NCBI GenBank assembly: GCA_002390825.1
Contig: DGQR01000020.1
Coordinates: 1 to 9,485 of the forward strand
Length of the DNA: 9,485 bases
DNA from: Rhodoferax sp. UBA4409
Lineage (GTDB): Bacteria > Pseudomonadota > Gammaproteobacteria > Burkholderiales > Burkholderiaceae_C
Direction: 5' to 3'
Position 1 is the first letter of the stretch. Each line of letters begins with the position of its first letter. The position numbers were made by a program, and so were the translations under genes. Shown here piece after piece: positions 1 to 6,532 of the stretch. The notes beneath the pieces are model-generated. The model searched no databases. It was not told the origin of the DNA and was given only the letters and a program-made list of their open reading frames with translations.

Positions 1-59
1 CGGGCGACGTCGAATTGCGGGCTGTTCCAGTCAGCCCAGAAACGGGAGGAAGGGTGCAT
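1..59 (-). CDS. 5' end of a gene leaving the window (possibly creatininase family)
   Basis: An ATG at 59-57 on the minus strand opens a frame that stays open to the window edge and reads MHPSSRFWADWNSPQFDVA. It begins 9 bases after the stop codon of the histidine kinase on the same strand, so the two are probably co-transcribed. The only ribosome-binding candidate is GGAG at 65-62, which sits very close to the ATG. The start resembles, from memory, the N-terminus of creatininase-family amidohydrolases (a short leader, then R-[FY]-W-x-[DQ]-[LW]-[ST]). Nineteen residues cannot prove this, and the metal-binding motifs of that family would lie outside the window. It does not look like the start of a response regulator. 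Confidence 0.5.
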   Translation of the reverse strand, partial: MHPSSRFWADWNSPQFDVA

Positions 60-68
60 CACTCCATC

Positions 69-2078
69 TTAACCAGCGGCACTGTCCGGCGCGATCACCG
101 GGGCCACGAGTGGCATGCGAATACGGAAGCACGCCCCCGAGTCGGGCAGGTTGCTCACATCGATGGTGCCACCCAGTGTTTTGGTCACCAGGTTGTAAAC
201 AATGTTGAGCCCCAGACCACTGCCGCCTTGCCCCAGACGGGTGGTGAAGAAAGGGTCAAAAACCCGCGCTAGATGCGCAGGCGGTATGCCGCGCCCGTTG
301 TCGGAGACCAGCAGTTCCAGCCGGTTGTCGCCGTCCAGGCGGGCGGTGATCTGGATGGTGCCGGGCGGGCCGTTGTCGTCGAACGCGTGGATCAGGGCGT
401 TGTTCATCAAATTGGTGAGCACCTGCCCCAAGGGGCCGGGGTAGCTGTTGAGCTCGACATCGTGCGGGATATCGGTGGTCACCTTGTGCGGTGACTTGCG
501 GATGGTGGGCCCCAGCGTCAGCAGAATTTCTGCCACCGTGTGCTGCAACTCAAAATTGCGCCGGTTCAGGCTGGTCTGGTCCACCGCCACTTGCTTGAAG
601 CTGGCCACCAGCTCTGCAGCATGTTGCAGGCCGCGCATCAAGATGCCGGCGCCTTGCTGGGTGTTGGCCACGAATTCGTCCAGCCGGCTGCGGGTCAAGC
701 CTTTGCTCATGCTCTGCGCAAAATTGTCCGCATGGTCTTGCAGGGTGCTGGCTACTGTGAGGCTGTTGCCGATTGGGGTGTTCAGCTCGTGTGCAATGCC
801 GGCCACCAGAGAGCCCAAGGCCGACATTTTTTCAGCGCGCACCAGCTCGGACTGGGCGGCGCGCAGTTGCCCCAAAGCATCGGTCAGCTCCTGGGTGCGC
901 TCCTGGACCCGGTGCTCCAGGGTGGCGTTGAGCTGGAGAATGTTTTCGTCGTAGCGGTGCTGCTCGGTGATGTCGTCAAACGCCATGATCAACACCTGCT
1001 GCCCCTCCAGCCACACCACCCGCCCGGACAGGTCGCAATAGATCTCGGCCCCATGCAAGCCGCGGCTCATCCACGCCTGAAAGTTGGACAGTTCGCCGGT
1101 TTTGCGCAAGGTGTCCAGCGCTTTTTCGCGCACGCTCAGGTCTTTCCAGATCCCGACCCGCTTGCCGTTGGTGCCGATCACGCTGGCGCGGTCCATGCCG
1201 AACACACGGCCCCACGCGGAGTTGACATCGAGGGTCTGTACCTCGTCGCCCATGCTTGAGACCGACATGGCCACTGGCGAGGCGTCAAAAATCGCGGCAA
1301 ATTTGGCCTGGCTGTCACGCAGCGCCTGTTCGGTGCGGGCCCGCTCTTCGAGCTCGCGCTGCAGAGCCAGTGTTTTTTGCTCGCGCTCGCCGAGCAATGC
1401 GCCGAGGTCGATGCGCATGGTGTCGAGCGCGTTGGAGAGCTGGCCCATCTCGTCATTTTTGGGGCTGGCTACCGACTCAGACAAATCCCCGCGGGCCAGG
1501 CGCAGGGCACTTTCCCGCAGGCGCAGCATGGGTTGCACGATGCGGCTGCTGAACAAGGGCCAGATAAAGGCAAACGCCAGCGCGACCTGCAGCAGCAAGG
1601 CGCCGGAGAAGCGCATCAACTCTTCACGGGCCTCCGCCTGCACCTGCAGGGTGGACATGGTGACGCTCAAGTTGCCGACCCGGGCGCCGTTGTAAGTGAT
1701 TTCGCGCTCTTCTTGCCGCTGGTTGTCGATATCGCCCGAGGCGTCGCCCCGTTTGACGAAGGGCTCGCCGAACTCGTCAGTCACGGTGACGCTCACCACG
1801 TCGGGGTTGCGCATCACGGCTTCTACCAGCTCGATCGCAACACCCCGGTCCAGATTCCACACCGCCACGGCCATGCCGCGCGACAGCACGTCGGCATATT
1901 GCTTGAGGGGGGCTTCGACCCGCAGTGCGACCTCGGTCTCCAGCTTGCTGGTGACCTGGAAGCCGGCGAAGAACAGGGCCGGCAACAGAATGCCGGCAGC
2001 CACCCCGAGCATCAGCGTTTGGCGCAGCGAAAAACTCGGGAACTTCACGCGGAACAGGCCTTTCCGAAGGTTGTACAA
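69..2078 (-). CDS. Membrane sensor histidine kinase (HAMP-PAS-HisKA-HATPase)
   Basis: This is an inner-membrane sensor kinase of up to 669 residues. A first membrane helix (about 21-43) leads into a periplasmic domain of roughly 115 residues (44-157, Cache-like in size, signal unknown). A second helix lies at about 158-176, then HAMP (177-230), a PAS domain (about 257-375) and a coiled coil (378-415). The dimerisation/phosphoacceptor helix has GIAHELNTP with phospho-His430. The ATPase domain shows an N-box (NLMNNALIHAF, about 556-566), a G1 box DNGRGIP (593-599), an F-box DPFFTTR and a G2 box GQGGSGLGL (616-624). There is no receiver domain and no partner regulator in the window. The start is uncertain: TTG at 2078 is the first start codon after an upstream stop but lacks a ribosome-binding site. 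GTG at 2048 (residue 11) has AAGG about 11 bases upstream and is a good alternative. The gene is divergent from dsbD. Confidence 0.93.
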   Translation of the reverse strand: MYNLRKGLFRVKFPSFSLRQTLMLGVAAGILLPALFFAGFQVTSKLETEVALRVEAPLKQYADVLSRGMAVAVWNLDRGVAIELVEAVMRNPDVVSVTVTDEFGEPFVKRGDASGDIDNQRQEEREITYNGARVGNLSVTMSTLQVQAEAREELMRFSGALLLQVALAFAFIWPLFSSRIVQPMLRLRESALRLARGDLSESVASPKNDEMGQLSNALDTMRIDLGALLGEREQKTLALQRELEERARTEQALRDSQAKFAAIFDASPVAMSVSSMGDEVQTLDVNSAWGRVFGMDRASVIGTNGKRVGIWKDLSVREKALDTLRKTGELSNFQAWMSRGLHGAEIYCDLSGRVVWLEGQQVLIMAFDDITEQHRYDENILQLNATLEHRVQERTQELTDALGQLRAAQSELVRAEKMSALGSLVAGIAHELNTPIGNSLTVASTLQDHADNFAQSMSKGLTRSRLDEFVANTQQGAGILMRGLQHAAELVASFKQVAVDQTSLNRRNFELQHTVAEILLTLGPTIRKSPHKVTTDIPHDVELNSYPGPLGQVLTNLMNNALIHAFDDNGPPGTIQITARLDGDNRLELLVSDNGRGIPPAHLARVFDPFFTTRLGQGGSGLGLNIVYNLVTKTLGGTIDVSNLPDSGACFRIRMPLVAPVIAPDSAAG

Positions 2079-2163
2079 AAGTGCTGACGCAGTATGGCTG
2101 CGGGTAGGGTACGGGTCAAGCGCACAAAGCGCGGGTGCAACAACCGTGCCTGTTTGCCCTGCC

Positions 2164-2172
2164 TGTTATAAC
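2164..2172. promoter_or_regulatory. Candidate shared -10 element between the kinase gene and dsbD
   Basis: The region between the two divergent genes contains the palindrome GTTATAAC (2165-2172). Read on the plus strand it gives TATAAC (2167-2172) preceded by TG plus one base, an extended -10 form pointing at dsbD. Read on the minus strand it gives TATAAC (2170-2165) pointing at the kinase. No good -35 box sits 17 bases away on either side. It is the only AT-rich hexamer in an otherwise very GC-rich stretch. Predicted leaders would be about 85 bases for dsbD and 80-110 for the kinase. This is inference from base patterns only. Confidence 0.35.
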
Positions 2173-2263
2173 CCAGCGCAAGTACCCCAGCCCTCGCAAG
2201 CCAGCCCCACGGCCCCGCCCCGCGCGAGGAACTATTGCCCGCCCTTGTGCCTCTGACCAGCAG

Positions 2264-4528
2264 ATGAACGACTCCTCTTTTTACGCCCGCGTGCGCCGCC
2301 TGCCTGCCGCTCTCTTTTTTATAGCTGCTTGCGCACTGTTTTCGGGGGCTTATGCCCAATTGGGGCCCGCAACCAGCCCCACGCTGGGTGGGCCGGCTGC
2401 GAGCGCAGCCGCGGGAGCCACGGTGCGCACCGAACAGGTGAGCGCCGAGCTGTTGGTGCATGCGCCCGACGGGCTCACGCCCGGCAGCACCCTGTGGCTG
2501 GGCTTGCGGCTGCAACACCAGCCGCATTGGCACACCTATTGGAAGAACCCCGGCGACTCCGGCCTGCCCACGCTGCTGCAGTGGACGCTGCCGCCCGGCC
2601 TGAGTGCCGGCGAGATCGCCTGGCCTGCCCCGCAAAAGATCGCCATCGGCACCCTGGCCAACCTGGGCTACGAGGGCGAGGTGCTGCTGCCGGTGCCTGT
2701 GCAGGTGAGCCGCGACTTCAAAGCCACCGGGTTGACCCCGGGCGCCGAGGTGCAGCTGGCAGCAAGCTGGCTGGTGTGCCGCGAAGAGTGCATTCCCCAG
2801 GAAGGCCGTTTCAGTGTGCGGATACCGGCCCAAGGCTCCACCGCGCTGCACACCGGGCTCTTCAAGGCTGCGTGGGCCGCTGCGCCGCAGCCCTTCACCG
2901 GTAAGTTTGAAATCACTGCTGAGCCCGAAGGCCTGCGCCTACAGGCGAGCGGCCTGCCCGCTGCATGGGTGGGCCGGGCCCTCCAGGCACTGCCCGAAAC
3001 CGCCGAGTTGCTCGACACCCCGGCCCTGCCCTCCAACACCGACCGCTTGCACCAAGGCGCACTTCAGCTCCGCCAGCAAGGCTGGGATGGCACCACCTGG
3101 CGGGCCTGGCTGCCTTACGCCGCCCAACGCAACACCTCGCCCACGCGCTTGGCGTGGGTGCTGAGCGCCGGTGGCACCGAGAGCCTGCGCGCCGAGGTGC
3201 CTGTGAACGGCACTTGGCCACCGGTGGCCGCGATGGCCACGGTCTCGCCAGCCCTGCAAGCCGCGCTGGACAGCAATGCGCGCGGCAACGCTACACCGCC
3301 CGCCGCGCAAAGCGGCTGGGCTTGGATGCTGATGGGCGCCCTGCTGGGCGGGCTGATTTTGAATTTGATGCCCTGCGTGTTCCCGGTGCTGGCACTCAAG
3401 GTGCTGGGCTTTGCCGGCCAAAGCGCCCAGCCCCGTAGCCAGCAACGTGCCCAAGGGCTGGCCTACACCGCCGGAGTGGTGTTGTCGTTCATGGCGCTGG
3501 GTGGCCTGCTGCTGGCGCTGCGCGCCGGGGGCGAGCAGCTGGGTTGGGGCTTTCAGCTGCAGTCCCCCGCGGTGATTGTGGCGCTGGCCTTGTTATTCAC
3601 CCTGCTGGCGATGAACCTGGCCGGTTGGCTGCATATCGGCAGCGTAGTGCCCGACCGCCTGGCCGGGCTGCAACTGCGGCACCCGGTGGCTGAGGCGTTT
3701 TTGTCGGGGGTGCTGGCGGTGGCGATTGCCTCGCCGTGCACCGCGCCGTTCATGGGTGCGTCGCTGGGCTACGCCATTACTTTGCCGGGCTTGCAGTCTT
3801 TGGTGTTGTTTGCGGCACTCGGCTTGGGCATGGCCTTGCCCTACCTGCTGGCGAGCTGGTGGCCCGCGGTGGGCCGGATGCTGCCGCGCCCCGGTGCCTG
3901 GATGGAGACTTTCAAGCATTTCCTGGCATTCCCCATGGCGGCTACCGTGGTGTGGCTGGTGTGGGTGCTGGGTCATCTGGCCGGTGTGGATGGTGCTGCC
4001 AGCTTGCTGCTGCTGCTCTTGAGCGTGGGCCTTGGGGTCTGGGCGCTGCGGCAAACCGGCCGCGCCAAAGTGGCATTTACTATCATTTCTATAGCTGCTT
4101 GCGCACTGTCTATCAGCGCCACATGGCAATTTGGCTTGAAAACTGCGGAGGAGCCTACCGCGCGCCTTACAGGTGCCACACCGGCAGGCGCCCACTGGCA
4201 GCCATGGTCTGATGCCGCAGTGCAAGCCGCGCTGCAGCAAGGCAAACCGGTGTTTGTGGATTTCACGGCCGCCTGGTGCATTACCTGCCAGGTGAACAAG
4301 AAAACCACCTTGGGCCAAACCGAGGTGGAGGCCGCCTTTGCCGCCAAACAAGTCACCCTGCTGCGGGCAGACTGGACCCGGCGTGACCCCGCCATCACCC
4401 GTGCGCTCGAGCAACTCGGCCGCAGCGGCGTGCCGGTCTATGTGCTGTACGCCCCTGGGCGCAGCCCACAAGTGCTGACTGAGTTGCTCACGCCCGGCGA
4501 GGTGCTCGGCACCCTGGCCAACTTGTAA
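2264..4528 (+). CDS. dsbD: Thiol:disulfide interchange protein DsbD, ScsB-like
   Basis: This membrane protein takes electrons from cytoplasmic thioredoxin and passes them to periplasmic thiol partners. From ATG 2264 it has 754 residues: a signal peptide (1-31, ending AYA/Q), a periplasmic N-terminal domain with Cys172 and Cys176 (WLVCREEC), about eight membrane helices (about 350-620), and a C-terminal thioredoxin domain with WCITC (Cys672, Cys675). The membrane cysteines are Cys371 (NLMPCVFPVLALK) and Cys492 (ASPCTAPFMG). These motifs and the WCITCQVN active site resemble the ScsB branch more than E. coli DsbD. The frame stays open back to GTG 2135, but those 43 residues are Pro/Arg-rich and would precede a normal signal peptide, so ATG 2264 is preferred although it has no clear ribosome-binding site. 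Codons for IAACAL occur twice, within a repeated DNA segment. The specific partner is unknown; no copper-resistance genes are nearby. Confidence 0.93.
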   Translation: MNDSSFYARVRRLPAALFFIAACALFSGAYAQLGPATSPTLGGPAASAAAGATVRTEQVSAELLVHAPDGLTPGSTLWLGLRLQHQPHWHTYWKNPGDSGLPTLLQWTLPPGLSAGEIAWPAPQKIAIGTLANLGYEGEVLLPVPVQVSRDFKATGLTPGAEVQLAASWLVCREECIPQEGRFSVRIPAQGSTALHTGLFKAAWAAAPQPFTGKFEITAEPEGLRLQASGLPAAWVGRALQALPETAELLDTPALPSNTDRLHQGALQLRQQGWDGTTWRAWLPYAAQRNTSPTRLAWVLSAGGTESLRAEVPVNGTWPPVAAMATVSPALQAALDSNARGNATPPAAQSGWAWMLMGALLGGLILNLMPCVFPVLALKVLGFAGQSAQPRSQQRAQGLAYTAGVVLSFMALGGLLLALRAGGEQLGWGFQLQSPAVIVALALLFTLLAMNLAGWLHIGSVVPDRLAGLQLRHPVAEAFLSGVLAVAIASPCTAPFMGASLGYAITLPGLQSLVLFAALGLGMALPYLLASWWPAVGRMLPRPGAWMETFKHFLAFPMAATVVWLVWVLGHLAGVDGAASLLLLLLSVGLGVWALRQTGRAKVAFTIISIAACALSISATWQFGLKTAEEPTARLTGATPAGAHWQPWSDAAVQAALQQGKPVFVDFTAAWCITCQVNKKTTLGQTEVEAAFAAKQVTLLRADWTRRDPAITRALEQLGRSGVPVYVLYAPGRSPQVLTELLTPGEVLGTLANL
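2320..2339 (+). repeat. Dispersed repeat, copy A (in the dsbD signal peptide)
   Basis: The 20 bases tatagctgcttgcgcactgt occur here and again, identically and in the same orientation, at 4090-4109. Copy A encodes I-A-A-C-A-L in the hydrophobic core of the DsbD signal peptide. The core tagctgcttgcgca also occurs inverted at 8789-8802. From memory, motifs with this core are scattered in many copies through Comamonadaceae genomes, usually between genes. Confidence 0.75.
4090..4109 (+). repeat. Dispersed repeat, copy B (in a dsbD membrane helix)
   Basis: This is identical over 20 bases to copy A at 2320-2339 and read in the same frame, giving I-A-A-C-A-L in the last predicted membrane helix of DsbD (about residues 603-619). 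The flanks, actatcattt before and ctatc after, look like the wider form of the Comamonadaceae repeat as I recall it. Both copies use the ATA isoleucine codon, which is uncommon in this GC-rich gene. That fits a DNA element taken into the coding sequence rather than protein-level convergence. Confidence 0.75.
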
Positions 4529-4559
4529 GCGCCCACACACCTTCGCCGTACGGACCACC

Positions 4560-4976
4560 ATGCCCTCCATCGACACCGACACCCTTCACCCGCTGCTGTT
4601 TCCACCCCGCACCGTGGCAGTGGTGGGACTGTCGCCCAAGCCGCACCGCGAGAGCTTCAAGGTCGCGGCCTATATGCAGCGGCAGGGCTGGCGCATCGTG
4701 CCGATCAACCCGAACGCTGCAGAGATCCTGGGCGAAAAGGCCTACCCCAGCCTCACCGAAGCCGCGGCGCATGAAACGATTGCCATGGTGAACGTGTTCC
4801 GCAACAGCGAGGATGTGCCGCCGGTGGTGGACGAGGCGATTGCTATCGGCGCCCCTGCGATCTGGCTGCAACTCGGCATCCGCAACGACGACGCCATGGC
4901 CCGCGCCCGGGCCGCCGGCATGCAGACCGTGCAGGACAAGTGCCTGTTAGTGGAGCACGCGCGCGCCGCGTCTTAA
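4560..4976 (+). CDS. CoA-binding domain protein (YccU-like)
   Basis: This is a 138-residue soluble protein with the fold of the CoA-binding Rossmann family (CoA_binding_2; E. coli YccU is about the same length). The nucleotide-binding strand and loop AVVGLSPKPHRESFKVA lies at about residues 20-36. It is followed by GWRIVPINPN (about 43-52), with its conserved asparagine, and later by APAIWLQLGIRND (about 98-110). These match the family along its whole length. The family binds CoA-type ligands, but its physiological role is not settled. It starts 31 bases after the dsbD stop on the same strand, so it is probably in the same operon. The ribosome-binding site is weak (ACGGA, 4550-4554). No frameshift or truncation is seen. 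Confidence 0.88.
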   Translation: MPSIDTDTLHPLLFPPRTVAVVGLSPKPHRESFKVAAYMQRQGWRIVPINPNAAEILGEKAYPSLTEAAAHETIAMVNVFRNSEDVPPVVDEAIAIGAPAIWLQLGIRNDDAMARARAAGMQTVQDKCLLVEHARAAS

Positions 4977-5025
4977 GGCACTCGCGAGTGGGCCACCGGA
5001 CAAGACGCTGGGGTACGGACAATGA

Positions 5026-5047
5026 TGTCTTGACTTGAGGCAAGACA
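5026..5047. promoter_or_regulatory. Inverted repeat upstream of hemE
   Basis: TGTCTTG (5026-5032) and CAAGACA (5041-5047) form a perfect 7-bp inverted repeat around an 8-base loop, 36 bases before the hemE ATG. A further CAAGAC lies at 5001-5006. TTGACT (5030-5035), a possible -35 box, overlaps the left arm, but no convincing -10 box follows at the right distance. There is no T-run after the stem on either strand, so a terminator is unlikely. An operator or mRNA hairpin is possible. Confidence 0.3.
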
Positions 5048-5082
5048 AAAGCGGCCGGCGCTTGAACTGCGACAATCGGTCC

Positions 5083-6246
5083 ATGACCGACATCAACCCC
5101 ACCAACGCACCTTTCGCAGTCGAGGCCACCACCTTTGACGGCCTGCACAACCCCACTTTTCTGCAGGCCTGCATGCGCCAGGCTACGCCTCACACCCCTG
5201 TGTGGTTGATGCGCCAGGCCGGCCGCTACCTGCCGGAATATGTGGCCACCCGCGCTACCGCCGGCAGCTTCATGGGCTTGGCCACCAACCGCGAATACGC
5301 CACCGAGGTGACCCTGCAGCCCCTGGAGCGCTACCCACTGGATGCGGCCATTTTGTTCAGCGACATCCTGACAGTGCCGGACGCCATGGGCTTGGGCCTG
5401 TCGTTCGCCCAGGGCGAAGGCCCGCGCTTTGCCAGCCCGATCAAGAGTGAGGCCGATGTGGCCAAGCTTGAAGTGCCCGACATGGCCAAGCTGCAATACG
5501 TGTTTGATGCGGTCAGCAGCATTCGCAAGGCGCTCACCGTAGACGGCAAGAGCCGTGTGCCTTTGATCGGCTTCAGTGGCAGCCCTTGGACACTGGCCTG
5601 CTACATGGTCGAAGGCAAAGGCAGCGACGACTACCGCTTGGTCAAAACCATGATGTACAGCCGCCCGGACCTGATGCACCGCATGCTGGCCATCAACGCG
5701 GACTCGGTCGCCGCCTATCTGAATGCCCAGATCGACGCCGGCGCCCAAGCGGTCATGGTGTTTGACAGCTGGGGCGGCGTGCTGGCCGATGGCGCTTTCC
5801 AAGAGTTCAGCCTGGCCTACACCGCACGGGTGTTGAAGCAGCTCAAGCGCTTTGGCACCGACGGCAAAGTGGTGCCACGCATTGTGTTTACCAAAGGCGG
5901 CGGCTTGTGGCTGCAAGACATGCAGGCGCTGGACTGCGAAGTGCTGGGCCTGGACTGGACGGTCAACCTTGCCAAAGCCCGTGCTTTGGTCGGCGGCGTT
6001 GAGAACGGCCCCGGCAAGGCGCTGCAAGGCAATATCGACCCCAACGTCTTGTTCGCGCCACCGGCTGCGATTGAGGCCGAAGTAGCCAAGGTCTTGGACA
6101 GTTTCGGCACGCCCTATCAAGGCAGCGGCACCGGCCCCACGCACATCTTCAACCTGGGCCACGGCATCAGCCAATACACCCCGCCGGAGCATGTGGCGGC
6201 ACTGGTAGCAGCGGTACACAGCCACTCCAAAACTTTGCGCGCTTGA
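5083..6246 (+). CDS. hemE: Uroporphyrinogen decarboxylase
   Basis: HemE removes four carboxyl groups from uroporphyrinogen III to make coproporphyrinogen III in cytoplasmic heme synthesis. The protein is 387 residues from ATG 5083. Family motifs are intact: MRQAGRYLPEY (43-53, with the substrate-binding arginines), LFSDIL with Asp94 (catalytic Asp86 in the human enzyme), GSPWTLACYM with Tyr174, FDSW with Ser229, QGNIDPNVLF (315-324) and NLGHGI with His360. It is longer than E. coli HemE (354), mainly because about 20 residues precede LHNPTFLQACMRQ, where family members usually begin. The reading frame stays open upstream to 5035, but ATG 5083 is the better start. No strong ribosome-binding site is visible. 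It lies 106 bases after the CoA-binding gene and is followed by a long non-coding gap before priA, so it may be transcribed on its own. Confidence 0.97.
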   Translation: MTDINPTNAPFAVEATTFDGLHNPTFLQACMRQATPHTPVWLMRQAGRYLPEYVATRATAGSFMGLATNREYATEVTLQPLERYPLDAAILFSDILTVPDAMGLGLSFAQGEGPRFASPIKSEADVAKLEVPDMAKLQYVFDAVSSIRKALTVDGKSRVPLIGFSGSPWTLACYMVEGKGSDDYRLVKTMMYSRPDLMHRMLAINADSVAAYLNAQIDAGAQAVMVFDSWGGVLADGAFQEFSLAYTARVLKQLKRFGTDGKVVPRIVFTKGGGLWLQDMQALDCEVLGLDWTVNLAKARALVGGVENGPGKALQGNIDPNVLFAPPAAIEAEVAKVLDSFGTPYQGSGTGPTHIFNLGHGISQYTPPEHVAALVAAVHSHSKTLRA

Positions 6247-6292
6247 TCGGCTACCACGTTTTTTTTGAAAAAACAAAGTTTCCGAGACTTAG

Positions 6293-6301
6293 TTATGCAC
6301 A
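6293..6301 (+). promoter_or_regulatory. DnaA box-like site (TTATGCACA)
   Basis: TTATGCACA fits the general DnaA consensus TTATNCACA at every fixed position. It lies 46 bases after hemE, at the left end of the AT-rich gap, in the same orientation as the perfect box at 6480-6488. Confidence 0.45.
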
Positions 6302-6314
6302 AAAATGGCGATTT

Positions 6315-6326
6315 AGGGTTAACCCT
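6315..6326. repeat. 12-bp perfect palindrome
   Basis: agggttaaccct is a perfect palindrome centred on GTTAAC. The flanking bases do not extend it. It could be a dimeric regulator site; no known operator is recognised. Confidence 0.4.
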
Positions 6327-6339
6327 TAATCCCCTTGGT

Positions 6340-6371
6340 AGGAGCAGCGCTACAAAACCGATAGCGCTCCT
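6340..6371. repeat. Imperfect hairpin, possible diverged dispersed repeat
   Basis: aggagcagcgcta (6340-6352) pairs with tagcgctcct (6362-6371) if three bases bulge on the left arm, leaving a 9-base loop. The agcgcta core resembles the second half of the Comamonadaceae dispersed repeat as I remember it. No T-run follows, so it is not a standard terminator. Its right end abuts the left IHF-like site. Confidence 0.35.
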
Positions 6372-6383
6372 AAGTGCTTGATT
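6371..6383 (-). promoter_or_regulatory. IHF consensus site, left
   Basis: On the minus strand these bases match the E. coli IHF consensus WATCAANNNNTTR at every fixed position. The site occupies the left arm of the 16-bp inverted repeat, so the identical site appears in opposite orientation at 6520-6532. Confidence 0.4.
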
Positions 6384-6467
6384 TATATAGATTTCTGTTT
6401 TTGCTTTTTTTCTGGGCAGCGTAAGAAAACCCTTGATTTATAAGGCCTGAAGCGCGGCTCAAGGCAC

Positions 6468-6488
6468 ATATCAACAAAGTTATCCACA
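6468..6488 (+). promoter_or_regulatory. Tandem DnaA boxes, one weak and one perfect
   Basis: TTATCCACA at 6480-6488 is the exact strong DnaA box (E. coli R1 type). Three bases before it, ATATCAACA (6468-6476) matches 7 of 9 positions in the same orientation. Such closely spaced same-direction boxes are typical of DnaA assembly sites at origins and at DnaA-regulated promoters. Confidence 0.6.
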
Positions 6489-6519
6489 GAAAACCTGAAT
6501 CAAATGCAAACCTCTTGTA

Positions 6520-6532
6520 AATCAAGCACTTA
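6520..6532 (+). promoter_or_regulatory. IHF consensus site, right
   Basis: AATCAAGCACTTA matches WATCAANNNNTTR exactly. It lies 31 bases after the perfect DnaA box, within the right arm of the inverted repeat. Confidence 0.4.

Noticed and set aside
2135..2263. Upstream GTG start extending DsbD by 43 residues
   Set aside because: The extension is Pro/Arg-rich, covers the likely promoter and would bury a standard signal peptide; ATG 2264 fits better.
2045..2851. Minus-strand frame spanning the kinase/dsbD promoter region (268 codons)
   Set aside because: It overlaps the start of the kinase gene and the antisense of dsbD, and its composition is shadow-like.
4979..4990. cactcgcgagtg palindrome after the CoA-binding gene as a terminator
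   Set aside because: A loop leaves only a 4-bp stem and no T-run follows.
6258..6274. gtttttt/aaaaaac hairpin just after hemE as a terminator
   Set aside because: The stem is only A/T pairs apart from one G/C pair, with a 3-base loop; too weak for an intrinsic terminator.
4843..6276. Long open frame on the minus strand opposite hemE (477 codons)
   Set aside because: It is antisense to an unmistakable hemE with all catalytic motifs; the translation is rich in His, Gln, Ala and Arg, as expected for a shadow of GC-rich coding DNA.
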